The notes beneath the pieces were generated by a model that was not told the DNA's origin, ran no database searches, and saw only the letters and a program-made list of their open reading frames with translations. From RPQJ01 sp963696545 (lineage in GTDB: Bacteria; Pseudomonadota; Gammaproteobacteria; Steroidobacterales; Steroidobacteraceae), in NCBI GenBank assembly GCA_963696545.1, contig CAVOKQ010000008.1, forward strand, positions 186,001-250,000: a DNA stretch of 64,000 nt, written 5' to 3'. Position numbers and translations under genes: made by a program. Of this stretch, positions 1 to 8,218 are shown piece by piece (within the stretch, counting starts at the first letter, position 1; each line of letters starts with the position of its first letter).

Positions 1-838
1 AGTACTCGGCGAAGCTCGAAAAGCCCACGAGATTCGCAGCCTCGTGCCGCAGCGCCAGGACCTCGGCCATCAGCGGCGTGTTGTCCCACTGCCCTGCGTG
101 TGGCCCCTGGTCCGAGGCGCGGGTCACCCAGGCCTCGTAGAACTCGCGGCGCAGCGGCTCGCTCTCGGAGTGCGTCATCACGGCCTGGTAGTTCGGCGCG
201 TCGAGTGGCAGCAGCCAGCCGGGCTTGCCCGCGGCTTCCGCGGCCTGGCGCGCGCGTTGTACCGTCGTCGACGGCAGTCCGGCGAGCTCGGCTTCGTCAG
301 ACACTTCGCGGGACCACGCGTTGGTGGCGTCGAGCACGTTCTCGTCGAACTTCGCCTGCACGGTCGCGAGTTTCTCCATGATCTGGCCGAAGCGCTGCTT
401 GCGATCCGCCGGCAGCGAGACACCGGCAAGGCGGAAGTCGCGCAGCGCGTTCTCGAGCAGCTTGCGCTGGGTCGGATCGAGGCGCTCGCCCTCGGCATCC
501 ATCACGCGCTGGTAGGCCGCGCAGAGGCGCGCGTTCTGCGCGAGCTCCGTGTGATACGCGGTCAGCAGCGGCAGGCACGCGTTGTAGGCGGCGCGCAGCT
601 CATCGCTGTTCATCACGCCGTTCAGGTGGCCCACCGGCGACCACGCGCGCGCCAGGCGGTGATGCATGCGCTCGATCGGCGCCACGAGACCGTCCCAGCC
701 TTCGGCGCCGCCGTCGAGCAGCGATACGAGCGTGCGGCGGTTGCGCTCGAGCAGTTGCCGGACGGCTGGCTCGACGTGTGCGGCCTCGATCGCCGGGAAG
801 TCCGGCAGCGGGGAATCCGTGAGCAGGGGGTTGGTCAT
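1..838 (-). CDS. prlC: Oligopeptidase A, M3 family (3' end outside window)
   Basis: This is the N-terminal part (279 codons) of a cytoplasmic zinc oligopeptidase of the M3 (thimet oligopeptidase) family, which degrades short peptides, including cleaved signal peptides. The start is ATG at 838. The product begins MTNPLLTDSPLPDF and continues with helical blocks typical of PrlC, such as LPLLTAYHTELAQN, RFGQIMEKLATVQAKFDENV and TLRH-type helices. The frame is still open at base 1, so the catalytic HExxH motif lies beyond the window and cannot be checked. The gene points away from the GIDE gene next to it, which ends 49 bases upstream on the same strand. Family assignment is by recognition of the N-terminal half only. 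Confidence 0.85.
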   Translation of the reverse strand, partial: MTNPLLTDSPLPDFPAIEAAHVEPAVRQLLERNRRTLVSLLDGGAEGWDGLVAPIERMHHRLARAWSPVGHLNGVMNSDELRAAYNACLPLLTAYHTELAQNARLCAAYQRVMDAEGERLDPTQRKLLENALRDFRLAGVSLPADRKQRFGQIMEKLATVQAKFDENVLDATNAWSREVSDEAELAGLPSTTVQRARQAAEAAGKPGWLLPLDAPNYQAVMTHSESEPLRREFYEAWVTRASDQGPHAGQWDNTPLMAEVLALRHEAANLVGFSSFAEY

Positions 839-887
839 CGCGCGCCCGGTCGGTTTGAACGAGCGGCCATTCTATGCTGATCGCGGC

Positions 888-1790
888 TCAGCCCAAGACC
901 CCTTGCAGCAGCCAGCCGAGCGCGTAGGTGGCGGCCACGAATCCGACGAACGCCGCAATGGCGCGCCGGCGGTAGCGCCGGGCGATGTCGCCTTCCGGAA
1001 ATGCGGCAATCAGGAACAGCTGGCCGCTGTCGGGCCGGCGGACGACGTTCAGCGCCGGCTGGGCCGGCCGCTCGCTGGTCCGTGCGTCGACAGTGCGCTT
1101 TGCCTCCTCGCGGGCGTGCTCCCATTCGCCGAGGCTCACGTGCCCATCCCGGTCGCGATCGAACCGTTGCACGAGGATTGCCGGGTCCTGCTTCCATTCG
1201 GCGAGCAGTGCAGCGATTTCGGCCGGCCGGTCGCGCCCGGTCTCCGACGTGTGCGTGGCGAACTGGCCGAGCACGTACAGCTGCTCGTGCTCGTAGATGC
1301 GTTCCTCGAAGTAGCGGTACTTGCGTCCCTGCGAATGCAGCAGTCCGTCGCCCGGGCCCTGGGTCGGCCAAGGCGTGCCGCCGTACCAGGTGGTGGATTC
1401 GCCGACCATGATCTCGGCCCCGCCCGGCTGCACGATGCACTCGCCGGTGCCGTCGTCGAGCAGGAAAGGCTGCCCGGACTGGCCGGAATTGATCGTCTGC
1501 CACGACTGCCGGCGCTTGCCGCTCGGGCCGCTCTCGGTCCGCTGCTGGATGCGGTAGCGCCACCAGACGCAGGGCCGTTGCGTCAGCGGCGCGGGATTCC
1601 CGGTGCCGTCGAGCGGGCGGCAGCGGCCCGCGAGCTCGACGTAACCCTGGGCCGCCGAGCGGATGCGCGAGGTCGGCGTGTCCTCGATCAGTCGCGCGAT
1701 GTGCATCGAGCGGAACGCGAGCCGGCCGCCGCCGGCGACGGCGAACCCGAGAATCAGCAGCCAGAACCAGAAGTCGGACGGGTCAGCCAA
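888..1790 (-). CDS. GIDE-domain membrane protein with an EF-hand
   Basis: The 300-aa product resembles the bacterial GIDE-type proteins that pair with LemA. It has an N-terminal membrane segment (about residues 7–25, FWFWLLILGFAVAGGG), a central GIDE-like domain (roughly 45–190, with CVWWRYRI and FEERIYEHEQLYVLGQF) and a C-terminal membrane segment (about 278–297). Between them, near residues 208–222, sits a canonical EF-hand loop, DRDRDGHVSLGEWE, suggesting calcium binding. The start ATG at 1790 overlaps the end of lemA by 8 bases, so the two are co-translated. In eukaryotes GIDE names an E3 ligase domain, but there is no RING here. The function of the bacterial family is unsettled; membrane or envelope stress has been suggested for LemA partners. 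Confidence 0.8.
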   Translation of the reverse strand: MADPSDFWFWLLILGFAVAGGGRLAFRSMHIARLIEDTPTSRIRSAAQGYVELAGRCRPLDGTGNPAPLTQRPCVWWRYRIQQRTESGPSGKRRQSWQTINSGQSGQPFLLDDGTGECIVQPGGAEIMVGESTTWYGGTPWPTQGPGDGLLHSQGRKYRYFEERIYEHEQLYVLGQFATHTSETGRDRPAEIAALLAEWKQDPAILVQRFDRDRDGHVSLGEWEHAREEAKRTVDARTSERPAQPALNVVRRPDSGQLFLIAAFPEGDIARRYRRRAIAAFVGFVAATYALGWLLQGVLG

Positions 1791-2355
1791 ACAGCTTGCC
1801 CAGGTCCACGTCGCGCTTCTGTTCCTCGGTGAACTCGAGCAGCGAGGACTGCTGGAAGTCGAACATCCGCGCGACGACCAGGTCGGGGAAGGTCTGGATG
1901 CGGATGTTGTTCAGGTTCACGGCCTCGTTGTAGAGCTCGCGGCGATCCGCGATCGACTCCTCGAGTTCCGTGATGCGGCCCTGCAGGTGCCTGAAGCTCT
2001 GGTCCGCCTTCAGGTCGGGATAGTTCTCGGCCACGGCAAACAGGCGCCCGAGTCCCTCCCGAAGCTGCTGCTCCGCGGCGCCGACGGCCTGCACGTCGCC
2101 CTTGCCCTGCGCCTTGAAAACCGCCGAGCGGGCCTGCATCACGCGTTCGAGCGTCTCCTGCTCGTAGCCCATGTAGCGCTTGCAGGTCTCGACGAGCTTG
2201 GGCAGCTCGTCATGGCGCTGGGTCAGCAGCACGTCGATATTCGCCCACGCCTTGCGCACGTTGGCGCGCAGCGCGACCAGGCCGTTGTAGACGCGGACGA
2301 TGTACGCGGCTGCGACGACCAGCAGCGCGAGGAACAGCAGCAGGACGACGACCAT
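1783..2355 (-). CDS. LemA family protein
   Basis: The 190-aa product is a typical LemA protein: one N-terminal membrane helix (VVVLLLFLALLVVAAAYIV) followed by a coiled-coil-rich body with the family hallmarks YNGLVALRANVRKAWANID, LLTQRHDELPKLVETCKRY and RRELYNEAVNLNNIRI. It is anchored in the inner membrane; the molecular role of LemA is unknown. The frame opens seven codons earlier, but the ATG at 2355 puts the hydrophobic segment at the very N-terminus, as in relatives, so it is preferred. The gene precedes and overlaps the GIDE gene, a common pairing. The adjacent divergent gene is the gamma-carbonic anhydrase. Confidence 0.9.
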   Translation of the reverse strand: MVVVLLLFLALLVVAAAYIVRVYNGLVALRANVRKAWANIDVLLTQRHDELPKLVETCKRYMGYEQETLERVMQARSAVFKAQGKGDVQAVGAAEQQLREGLGRLFAVAENYPDLKADQSFRHLQGRITELEESIADRRELYNEAVNLNNIRIQTFPDLVVARMFDFQQSSLLEFTEEQKRDVDLGKLFG

Positions 2356-2457
2356 TGTGTGGCTCCCTGGCGGCAAACGGGCCGCCGGCGCGCAAGATTG
2401 CAGGCTCCGGACCCCGACCGTCTAGACTACGCGTCGCAAATTGCAGGAATCGCCCGC

Positions 2458-2989
2458 ATGCCCACGCAGCCCTATCTCGGCACCCACCCGACGCTCGGCG
2501 AGGGCGTCTACATCGACCCGACCGCGCTCGTGATCGGCGACGTGGTCCTCGGCGACCAGGTCTCGGTGTGGCCGATGGCCGTGGTGCGCGGCGACGTGAA
2601 CCACATCCACATCGGCGCCCGCAGCAACGTCCAGGACGGCAGCGTGCTGCACGTCTCGCGGCCGTACCCCGGCAACGACACGCGGCTGGGCGCTGCTGAT
2701 CGGCGAGGACGTCGTGATCGGCCACAAGGTCGTGGTGCACGGCTGCACGATCGGTAATCGCGTGCTGGTCGGGATCGGCGCGATCGTGCTCGACGGCGTG
2801 GTGGTCGAGGATGACGTGATGATCGGGGCCGGCGCGGTCGTCACACCCGGCAAGCGGCTCGAATCGCGCGGGCTCTACGTCGGCAACCCGGCGCGCCGTG
2901 CGCGCGAGATGACCGAGGCCGAGATCGCCCGGATCCCGATCATGGCCGACTGGTACGTGAGGCTCAAGAAGGACTACGAGCGCCCTTAG
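2458..2989 (+). CDS. Gamma-class carbonic anhydrase family protein (frameshifted)
   Basis: The product is a left-handed beta-helix hexapeptide-repeat protein of the YrdA/PaaY gamma-carbonic anhydrase type. The first part, from ATG 2458, reads through VWPMAVVRGDVNHIHIGARS and NVQDGSVLHVS, including the conserved region around the zinc ligands. The second part is in the +1 frame: GHKVVVHGCTIGNRVLVGIG, GAIVLDGVVVEDDVMIGAGA and the C-terminal GNPARRAREM. Reading ctggcgctg instead of ctgggcgctg near 2686–2692 joins the two as RLALLIGEDVVIGHKV, so a single extra G breaks the gene. The rest is intact and of normal length (about 176 aa), which suggests a base-call error. Its 3' end overlaps aroE tail to tail by 26 bases. 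Confidence 0.85.
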
Positions 2990-3806
2990 CCGTGCGATTG
3001 CGCAGCGCGGTCAGCACCGGCGCCGTGTCCGGCCGCACGCCGCGCCAGAGCTCGAACGCCTCGGCGGCCTGCTCGACCAGCATGCCCCAGCCCTGCTCGG
3101 CCCGGCCCGCACCGAGGCGCTTCGCCCATGTGACGAATGCCGTGTCGCCACTGCCGTACGCCATGTCGTAGCAGGTCGTCATCGAGTCGACGACACCGAT
3201 CGGGATCACCGGCACTTCGCCGCGCAGGCTCGCCGACGTCGCGTTGATGATCAGGTCGAAGCGCTGGTTCTCCAGCGTCGCATAGTCGCAGCCGCGGATC
3301 GCGCCGAAGTCGGCGAACTCGTGCGCGATGCCGGCCGCGCGCTCCGCGGTGCGGTTCGCGACCACGAGCAGCCGCGGCTTCAATTCCAGCAGCGGCCCGA
3401 TCGCTCCCCGCGCGGCACCGCCTGCGCCGAGCAGCAGGATTCGCGGGGCAGTCAGTTCGATCTTCAGGTTGCGCGTCAGGTCCGCGAGCAGGCCGGCACC
3501 ATCGGTGTTGTCGCCGATCAGGAGCTCGTCGCGCCGCACGATCGTGTTGACCGCGTCGGCCACCTGCGCGCGCGGCGTGAGCTCATTGACGAGGTCGGCC
3601 GCCGCACGCTTGTGCGGCAGCGTGACGTTCACGCCATCGCCGCCGTTGCGGAAGAACTCGAGCACCTCGCTGCGGAATCGCTCCGGCGGCGACTCGTACA
3701 GCCGGTACACCATGTCCTGGCCAGTCTGTTTCGCGAACAGGCCGTGGATGAATGGCGACCAGCTGTGGTGCACCGGGAAACCGAAGAGGCCGTAGGAGGC
3801 TGGCAT
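2964..3806 (-). CDS. aroE: Shikimate dehydrogenase
   Basis: This 280-aa enzyme reduces 3-dehydroshikimate to shikimate with NADPH in the cytoplasmic shikimate pathway to chorismate. The substrate-binding N-terminus has YGLFGFPVHHSWSPFIHG, with the SxS-like serines, and VNVTLPHKRAA with the catalytic lysine; the conserved aspartate is in NTDGAGLLADL. The NADP-binding motif LLLGAGGAARGAIGPL and NRTAERAA follow, and the C-terminal signature is QGWGMLVEQAAEAFELW. Length matches the AroE norm. The start at 3806 lies 17 bases after the inferred hemB stop, so hemB and aroE probably form one minus-strand unit. Confidence 0.95.
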   Translation of the reverse strand: MPASYGLFGFPVHHSWSPFIHGLFAKQTGQDMVYRLYESPPERFRSEVLEFFRNGGDGVNVTLPHKRAAADLVNELTPRAQVADAVNTIVRRDELLIGDNTDGAGLLADLTRNLKIELTAPRILLLGAGGAARGAIGPLLELKPRLLVVANRTAERAAGIAHEFADFGAIRGCDYATLENQRFDLIINATSASLRGEVPVIPIGVVDSMTTCYDMAYGSGDTAFVTWAKRLGAGRAEQGWGMLVEQAAEAFELWRGVRPDTAPVLTALRNRTAKGARSPS

Positions 3807-3823
3807 GGGGAAATGTGCGCTCT

Positions 3824-4830
3824 CTATGTAGCCACTCCGCCGCCCGGCGCGCGAAGTACGTCAGGATCCCGTCCGCGCCGGCACGCTTGATCGAGACCAG
3901 CGACTCGAGGATCACCGCCTTCTCGTCGAGCCAGCCATTCTGCGCGGCGGCCATCAGCATCGCGTACTCGCCGCTCACCTGGTAGACGAATGTCGGCGCG
4001 CCGAAGCGGTCCTTCACGCGCCGCACGATGTCGAGGTACGGCAGCCCGGGCTTGATCATCACCATGTCGGCGCCCTCGTCGAGATCGAGCTGCACTTCGC
4101 GCAGCGCCTCGTCGGAGTTCGCCGGGTCCATCTGGTAGTTGTACTTGTTGCCCTTGCCGAGGTTTCCCGCCGAGCCCACCGCGTCGCGGAACGGGCCGTA
4201 GAAGCTCGACGCGTACTTGGCGGAGTAGGCGAGGATGCGGGTGTGGATGTGGCCGTTCGCCTCGAGTGCGTCCGCACCGCGCCGATGCGGCCGTCCATCA
4301 TGTCCGAGGGAGCGACGATGTCGGCGCCGGCCGCGGCATGCGAGACCGCCTGCTTCACCAGCGCCTCGACGGTCACGTCGTTCATCACGTAGCCGGTCTC
4401 GTCGATGATGCCGTCCTGTCCGTGCGTGGTGAACGGATCGAGCGCCACGTCGGTGACGACGCCGAGCTCCGGCAGCGCCTTCTTGAGCGCGCGCACCGCG
4501 CGCTGGGCGAGGCCATCGGGATTCCACGCCTCGCGGCCGTCGAGCGACTTCGCCTCCGGGGCCGTCACCGGGAACAGCGCGATCGCCGGCACGCCGAGCT
4601 TAGCGATCGCCTCGGCGTCGCGCAGCAGCTCGTCGATCGTCACGCGGTCCACGCCAGGCATCGACGGTACTGCCACGCGCTGCTTCGACCCCTCCATCAC
4701 GAACACCGGGTAGATGAAGTCGCCGGGCGTGAGGGTGGTCTCGCGCATCATCCGGCGCGAGAAATCGTCGCGACGCATGCGGCGCATCCGCACTCGCGGG
4801 TACTGGGAGGGATGTGTGGTGGTGCGACAT
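3824..4830 (-). CDS. hemB: Delta-aminolevulinic acid dehydratase (frameshifted)
   Basis: HemB condenses two 5-aminolevulinate molecules to porphobilinogen in tetrapyrrole synthesis. Conserved blocks are split between frames. One frame holds SQYPRVRMRRMRRDDFSRR, YPVFVMEG, the metal-site region DVALDPFTTHGQDGIIDETG and IVAPSDMMDGRIGA. The other holds RILAYSAKYASSFYGPFRDA (Schiff-base lysine), NKYNYQMDPANSDEALREV, MVMIKPGLPYLDI and VYQVSGEYAML. The frames join if one G is restored near 4273–4276 (DGRIGAVRDALEANGH). The best start, ATG 4830 (MSHH), and the stop at 3824 each need one further indel (about 4805–4825 and 3830–3850). With these the protein is about 335 aa, the normal size. An alternative is a start at the internal ATGs near 4780. 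Because the enzyme is usually essential, sequence error is more likely than decay. Confidence 0.85.
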
Positions 4831-4972
4831 GCTCGACTCCAGGCTCCACGGGCTCGGGTTTGCGCCGGCGCGCGCGCGCGGGCTATGTTGCCGGACGAAC
4901 CCAACCCGGGCGGGGTGGTCGTACCCCGTCCGCCGATCCGAAATAAAACCGTAGTTTGTCCGGTCTTTATAC

Positions 4973-5497
4973 ATGAACGCGCCGTTTGCCGGAAAGCACG
5001 GGGAAGCCGCATTTGCGCGGCTCTGCGACGAGCTGCGGCCGGATCTGTACCGATTCGCCTTCTGGCTGGCGCGGGACAGGCAGGTGGCCGACGACGTGGT
5101 GCAGGAGGCCCTGTTGCGAGCCTGGCGCTCTCGGGAGAGCCTGGCGGAGACGGGAGCGTTCAAGCCCTGGCTGCTCGCGATCGTGCGCCGGGAGCACGCG
5201 CGGTTGTACGAGCGCAAGCGCTTCGAGACCGTGCCGGTGGATGACCTGGTGGGCAGCGAGTCGCCGGAGCTGGCGGCCGCGGAGGAGCAGGAGACGATGG
5301 ACGTGCGACGGGCGATCTTCGCGCTGGAGGACGACTACCGGGAGCCGCTGGTGTTGCAGGTACTGATGGGGTACTCGACCGACGAGATCGCGGAGCAGCT
5401 CGGCCTCACGCAGGGGGCCGTGCTGACGCGCCTGTTCCGGGCGCGGCACAAGTTGCGCCGCCAGCTCGGGCTCGTCGCGGTCGGGGAGGCGGAATAG
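4973..5497 (+). CDS. ECF-type RNA polymerase sigma factor
   Basis: The 174-aa product has the two-domain plan of extracytoplasmic-function sigma factors. Region 2 is at about residues 20–85 (LYRFAFWLARDRQVADDVVQ, the core-binding helix, then EALLRAWRSRESL). Region 4 is at about 115–168 (LVLQVLMGYSTDEIAEQLGL then TQGAVLTRLFRARHKLRRQL, the helix-turn-helix that reads the -35 element). The gene is followed two bases after its stop by a DUF3379 protein, the usual partner for this sigma type, so the two likely form a sigma/anti-sigma operon. It is transcribed divergently from hemB. What signal it answers cannot be told from the sequence. Confidence 0.9.
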   Translation: MNAPFAGKHGEAAFARLCDELRPDLYRFAFWLARDRQVADDVVQEALLRAWRSRESLAETGAFKPWLLAIVRREHARLYERKRFETVPVDDLVGSESPELAAAEEQETMDVRRAIFALEDDYREPLVLQVLMGYSTDEIAEQLGLTQGAVLTRLFRARHKLRRQLGLVAVGEAE

Positions 5498-5499
5498 TC

Positions 5500-6186
5500 A
5501 TGGAATGCCTCGAATTCCGACGGGCCGCAGGCGCAGATCCGAAGCACTTGAGTGTCGAGGCCGCGGCGCACCTGGATGCCTGCCCGAAGTGCGCCGAGTT
5601 CCTGCGGCAGACCCTGGTGCTCGACGAGAAGATCCTGGCCGCACTGCGCGTGCCGGTGCCGGAGCGCGGTGCCACTGCCTTGGCGCCGAACGTCGTGGCG
5701 TTCCCGCGAATCGAGCGACGTCGCTGGCTGGCGCTCGCGGCCAGCATCGCCGGCGGCGTGATGATCGGGTCGTTGCTGTGGGTGAGCGCGCCTCGCGCGT
5801 CGCTGGCCGAGGACCTCGTGAAACACATGGCTCATGAGCCAGGCGTCATGGTGGCGTCGTCCGCGCCGGAGGACGCTTCCAAGGTCGAGCGCGTGATGGA
5901 GCGGGGCGGCATCCGGTTGCGGCCCGATGCAGGCATGGTCAGCTACGCGCAGACGTGCCGGTTCCGCGGCGAGAAGGTGCCGCACCTCGTCGTGCAGACC
6001 GACTCCGGCCCGGTGACGGTGATGGTGCTGCGGGATGAAAGAGTCACGGCGCCCGTGAAGTTCGCCGAGCAGGGCTACGTCGGCACGATCGTGCCCGCCG
6101 GTCCGGGCAGCGTGGCGGTGATCGGCCCGACGGGCGCAGACCTGTCGCAAGTCGCCGCGCGAGTTGCGGCTGCGGTCGTGTGGTAG
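5500..6186 (+). CDS. DUF3379 family protein, putative membrane anti-sigma factor
   Basis: The 228-aa product starts MECLEFRRAAGADPKHLS and has an N-terminal zinc-finger-like anti-sigma signature (HLDACPKCAEFLRQ, His and two Cys, residues about 27–40). A single membrane segment follows (about 84–103, LALAASIAGGVMIGSLLWV), then a periplasmic C-terminal domain of about 120 residues. This is the architecture of transmembrane anti-sigma proteins, and DUF3379 genes regularly follow ECF sigma genes, as here with a two-base gap. Inferred role: holds the upstream sigma factor at the inner membrane until a periplasmic signal releases it. Confidence 0.85.
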   Translation: MECLEFRRAAGADPKHLSVEAAAHLDACPKCAEFLRQTLVLDEKILAALRVPVPERGATALAPNVVAFPRIERRRWLALAASIAGGVMIGSLLWVSAPRASLAEDLVKHMAHEPGVMVASSAPEDASKVERVMERGGIRLRPDAGMVSYAQTCRFRGEKVPHLVVQTDSGPVTVMVLRDERVTAPVKFAEQGYVGTIVPAGPGSVAVIGPTGADLSQVAARVAAAVVW

Positions 6187-6270
6187 GGGACGACCAGTAT
6201 TTCTGCGGTTTTGCGCACGATTCCCGGCTGGCGACAGCCCTGGTCGGGGTGATACGATCTTGTGGTATTA

Positions 6271-6284
6271 CGATAATCATATCG
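6271..6284. promoter_or_regulatory. Short inverted repeat before the abrB/vapC-like pair
   Basis: CGATAATCATATCG has 5-base arms (CGATA/TATCG) with a 4-base centre. It lies 14–27 bases upstream of the antitoxin ATG in a locally AT-rich stretch, next to another GATACGATC copy. AbrB/MazE-type antitoxins often bind such sites to repress their own operon. The element is short, so chance is possible. Confidence 0.35.
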
Positions 6285-6297
6285 ATCAGGAATTCGT

Positions 6298-6507
6298 ATG
6301 ACGCACACCGTGACGGTTTCGCCCAAATTCCAGGTGGTGATTCCGCTCGCCATCCGGGAAGCGATGGGGATCAAGCCGGGCCAGAAGGTCCAGGCGATAC
6401 AGTACGGTGACCGCATCGAACTGATCCCGGTCCGCTCGATCCGTAAGAGCCGCGGAATGCTCAAGGGCATCGATACTTCCGTGCCGCGCGACAACGACCG
6501 CGTATGA
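6298..6507 (+). CDS. AbrB/MazE/SpoVT-type antitoxin
   Basis: The 69-aa product has the swapped-hairpin AbrB fold signature: TVTVSPKFQVVIPLAIREAM then IKPGQKVQAIQYGDRIELIP. Such proteins bind DNA as dimers and, through the C-terminal tail (residues about 50–69), wrap and block the cognate toxin. The ATG at 6298 has an AGGA ribosome site six bases upstream. The stop overlaps the toxin ATG (ATGA), giving the coupled antitoxin-first order of VapBC modules. The pair precedes tag without a gap. Confidence 0.9.
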   Translation: MTHTVTVSPKFQVVIPLAIREAMGIKPGQKVQAIQYGDRIELIPVRSIRKSRGMLKGIDTSVPRDNDRV

Positions 6508-6884
6508 ACGTCGTGGACTCCTCGGGCTGGCTCGAATACCTGGCGGGAGGCCCGAACGCGATGTTTTTTGCCCCAGCGGTGGAAGCGACGGCCGACCTGC
6601 TGGTGCCGACCATTTCGATCTTCGAGGTGTTCAAGCGCGTCCTGGCGCAGCGGGACGAGTCGCTTGCGTTGCAGACGATTGCGCTAATGCATCAGGGTCG
6701 CATCGTGGAACTTTCGGCACCCCTGGCCATTGATGCGGCACGGCTGTCCCGGCGTGAGGCACTGCCGATGGCCGACAGCATCATGCTTGCCACGGCACGC
6801 GCGTTCGGGGCAACTCTCTGGACGCAGGATGCGGACTTCGAGGCGATCCCGGGCGTGCGCTACAGGCCCGTGAGGCCAATCTGA
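6504..6884 (+). CDS. PIN-domain toxin ribonuclease, VapC-like
   Basis: The 126-aa product is a complete PIN domain. The first acidic residue is in the N-terminal strand (MNVVDSSGWLEYL, Asp5), a second acid is in the IFEVFKRV helix, and the conserved DSIMLATARAFGATLWTQD block holds the third and fourth acids of the magnesium site. VapC toxins cleave tRNA or rRNA when not held by the antitoxin. The gene is coupled to the AbrB-type antitoxin by a 4-base overlap. Its stop codon directly abuts the ATG of the glycosylase gene tag, so tag may be read through from the toxin operon. Confidence 0.9.
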   Translation: MNVVDSSGWLEYLAGGPNAMFFAPAVEATADLLVPTISIFEVFKRVLAQRDESLALQTIALMHQGRIVELSAPLAIDAARLSRREALPMADSIMLATARAFGATLWTQDADFEAIPGVRYRPVRPI

Positions 6885-7505
6885 ATGAGCGCCAAGCCTT
6901 CCCTCGCTCCCGATTCGCGCCCCCGCTGCGAGTGGTCCTATGGCGGCATGAGCGAGGCGTACTTCCGCTACCACGACGAGGAATGGGGCGTCCCGGTCTA
7001 CGACGATCGCAAGCAGTTCGAGTTCCTGATCCTCGAAGGCGCGCAGGCGGGCCTGAGCTGGTCCACGATCCTGCGGAAGCGCGATGGGTATCGGGAGGCG
7101 TTCGCGGATTTCGACGTGGAGAAGGTCTCGCGCTTCGACAAGCGCAAGGTCGAGCGGCTCATGCAGTTCCCCGGCATCGTGCGCAATCGGCTCAAGATCG
7201 AGTCGGCGATCAGCAACGCGAAGGCCGTGCTGAAGTTGCGGGACGAGGTCGGCTCACTTTCGACTCACCTGTGGTCTTTCGTCGGCGGCAAGCCGATCGT
7301 GAACAAGTGGACCGCGATGAAGCAGGTACCTGCGACCAGTGTCGAGTCCGACGCGCTCAGCAAGGATCTGAAGAAGCGCGGGTTCAAGTTCGTGGGCTCG
7401 ACGATCATCTACGCGCACATGCAGGCCACGGGCATGGTCAACGACCACACGGTCGCGTGCTTCCGGCGCGCGGAGTGCGTGAAGCTGGCGTCCGGCGGGC
7501 GCTGA
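6885..7505 (+). CDS. tag: DNA-3-methyladenine glycosylase I
   Basis: This 206-aa base-excision repair enzyme removes 3-methyladenine from alkylated DNA. Family blocks are CEWSYGGMSEAYFRYHDEEW, YDDRKQFEFLILEGAQAGLS with the catalytic glutamate, STILRKRDGYREAF, FPGIVRNRLKIESAISNAKA, the KRGFKFVGSTIIYAHMQATG region and the terminal NDHTVACFRR. The zinc-binding Cys near residue 15 and the terminal His/Cys pair of E. coli Tag both have counterparts. The ATG directly follows the vapC-like stop with no gap, and the gene is flanked on the other side by an oppositely oriented PIN toxin gene, an unusual home for a housekeeping repair gene. Confidence 0.93.
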   Translation: MSAKPSLAPDSRPRCEWSYGGMSEAYFRYHDEEWGVPVYDDRKQFEFLILEGAQAGLSWSTILRKRDGYREAFADFDVEKVSRFDKRKVERLMQFPGIVRNRLKIESAISNAKAVLKLRDEVGSLSTHLWSFVGGKPIVNKWTAMKQVPATSVESDALSKDLKKRGFKFVGSTIIYAHMQATGMVNDHTVACFRRAECVKLASGGR

Positions 7506-7506
7506 C

Positions 7507-7926
7507 TCAGCGCAGCGGATTGACGATGCGCACGCCAGCGATCAGTTGCCCGTCGTTCAGGTCCTCGCTGTAGAGAGTCTCCGCGCCCGACTGCTCTGCG
7601 GCCGCGACGATCAGCGCATCCCAGAAATCGATCACCGCAGCCTCGCTCAGTTCGGTCGCACGCAGGATGGTCTCGGGTGTCGTCGGGCTGGTCACCCATG
7701 GCGCGTACGCCCGGACGATCTCCCGCGCTTGAGCCCTGCCGAGCGGGCTCTGCAGCTTTCGCGTGACCGTGACGAAGAATTCCTGGAGCACCTGGACCGA
7801 CAGGACCCCCGTGTGTTCGCTCCAAAGCCGGCTACAAAGTGCCCTGGCGAGCTCGCGCTTGGGTCCGGCGTCACGATCGTGTGCGTAGATCAGTACGTTG
7901 CTGTCAACGAATGCGATGCCGTTCAT
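7507..7926 (-). CDS. PIN-domain toxin ribonuclease, VapC-like (second copy)
   Basis: The 139-aa product is a PIN domain of a different branch from the one at 6504. It begins AFVDSNVLIYAHDRD with the first metal-binding Asp and has QVLQEFFVTVTRKL with the second acid. DFWDALIVAAAEQSGAETLY followed by SEDLNDGQ completes the acidic site. It is the toxin half of a type II module: the antitoxin gene is upstream and overlaps it by 23 bases. The stop lies one base from the tag stop on the opposite strand, so the two genes are convergent. Confidence 0.9.
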   Translation of the reverse strand: MNGIAFVDSNVLIYAHDRDAGPKRELARALCSRLWSEHTGVLSVQVLQEFFVTVTRKLQSPLGRAQAREIVRAYAPWVTSPTTPETILRATELSEAAVIDFWDALIVAAAEQSGAETLYSEDLNDGQLIAGVRIVNPLR

Positions 7927-8155
7927 GCAGTGCGCCTCGATCCGTTATCCGAGCGCCCCCCAGCGACATGCCGTCGTCCAGCATCGCGGCGGCGCGCCGC
8001 CGGGCCGATTCGTATTCGCGGTCTTCGGCAACCAGTACACGCAGTTCTTCTGCAAGCAATGCGCTGACACTGAGGCCACGGCGGGCAGCCACAGCGCGTG
8101 CGCGCTTCAGCAGCGCACCATCAATTGCGAGCGTGATGTTGTGCTTCGCGGCCAT
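7904..8155 (-). CDS. Ribbon-helix-helix-type antitoxin of the second PIN module
   Basis: The 83-aa product starts MAAKHNITLAIDGALLKRAR and continues VAARRGLSVSALLAEELRVL, the strand-helix-helix pattern of MetJ/Arc-type (VapB-like) repressors. A charged C-terminal tail (residues about 45–83) would bind the PIN toxin. The frame is open up to 8245, but a perfect 21-base palindrome lies at 8182–8202, just upstream of the ATG at 8155. That is what an autoregulated antitoxin gene should have, so this start is chosen. The end overlaps the toxin gene by 23 bases. Confidence 0.8.
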   Translation of the reverse strand: MAAKHNITLAIDGALLKRARAVAARRGLSVSALLAEELRVLVAEDREYESARRRAAAMLDDGMSLGGARITDRGALHERHRIR

Positions 8156-8181
8156 CGGAGCCGGATCCTTGGTGGTCAAGC

Positions 8182-8218
8182 CTTCACGTAAATTACGTGA
8201 AGCATGATTAAGCGTCAA
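8182..8218 (-). promoter_or_regulatory. Palindromic operator and promoter of the second VapBC-like module
   Basis: A perfect inverted repeat occupies 8182–8202, with arms CTTCACGTAA and TTACGTGAAG around one central base. On the minus strand a TTGACG -35 element (8218–8213) is followed after 17 bases by TAATTT (8195–8190), a weak -10 element buried in the palindrome. A repressor bound here would block the promoter. The antitoxin ATG is 27 bases downstream. This is direct sequence evidence for an operator; the link to the antitoxin is inferred. Confidence 0.7.
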
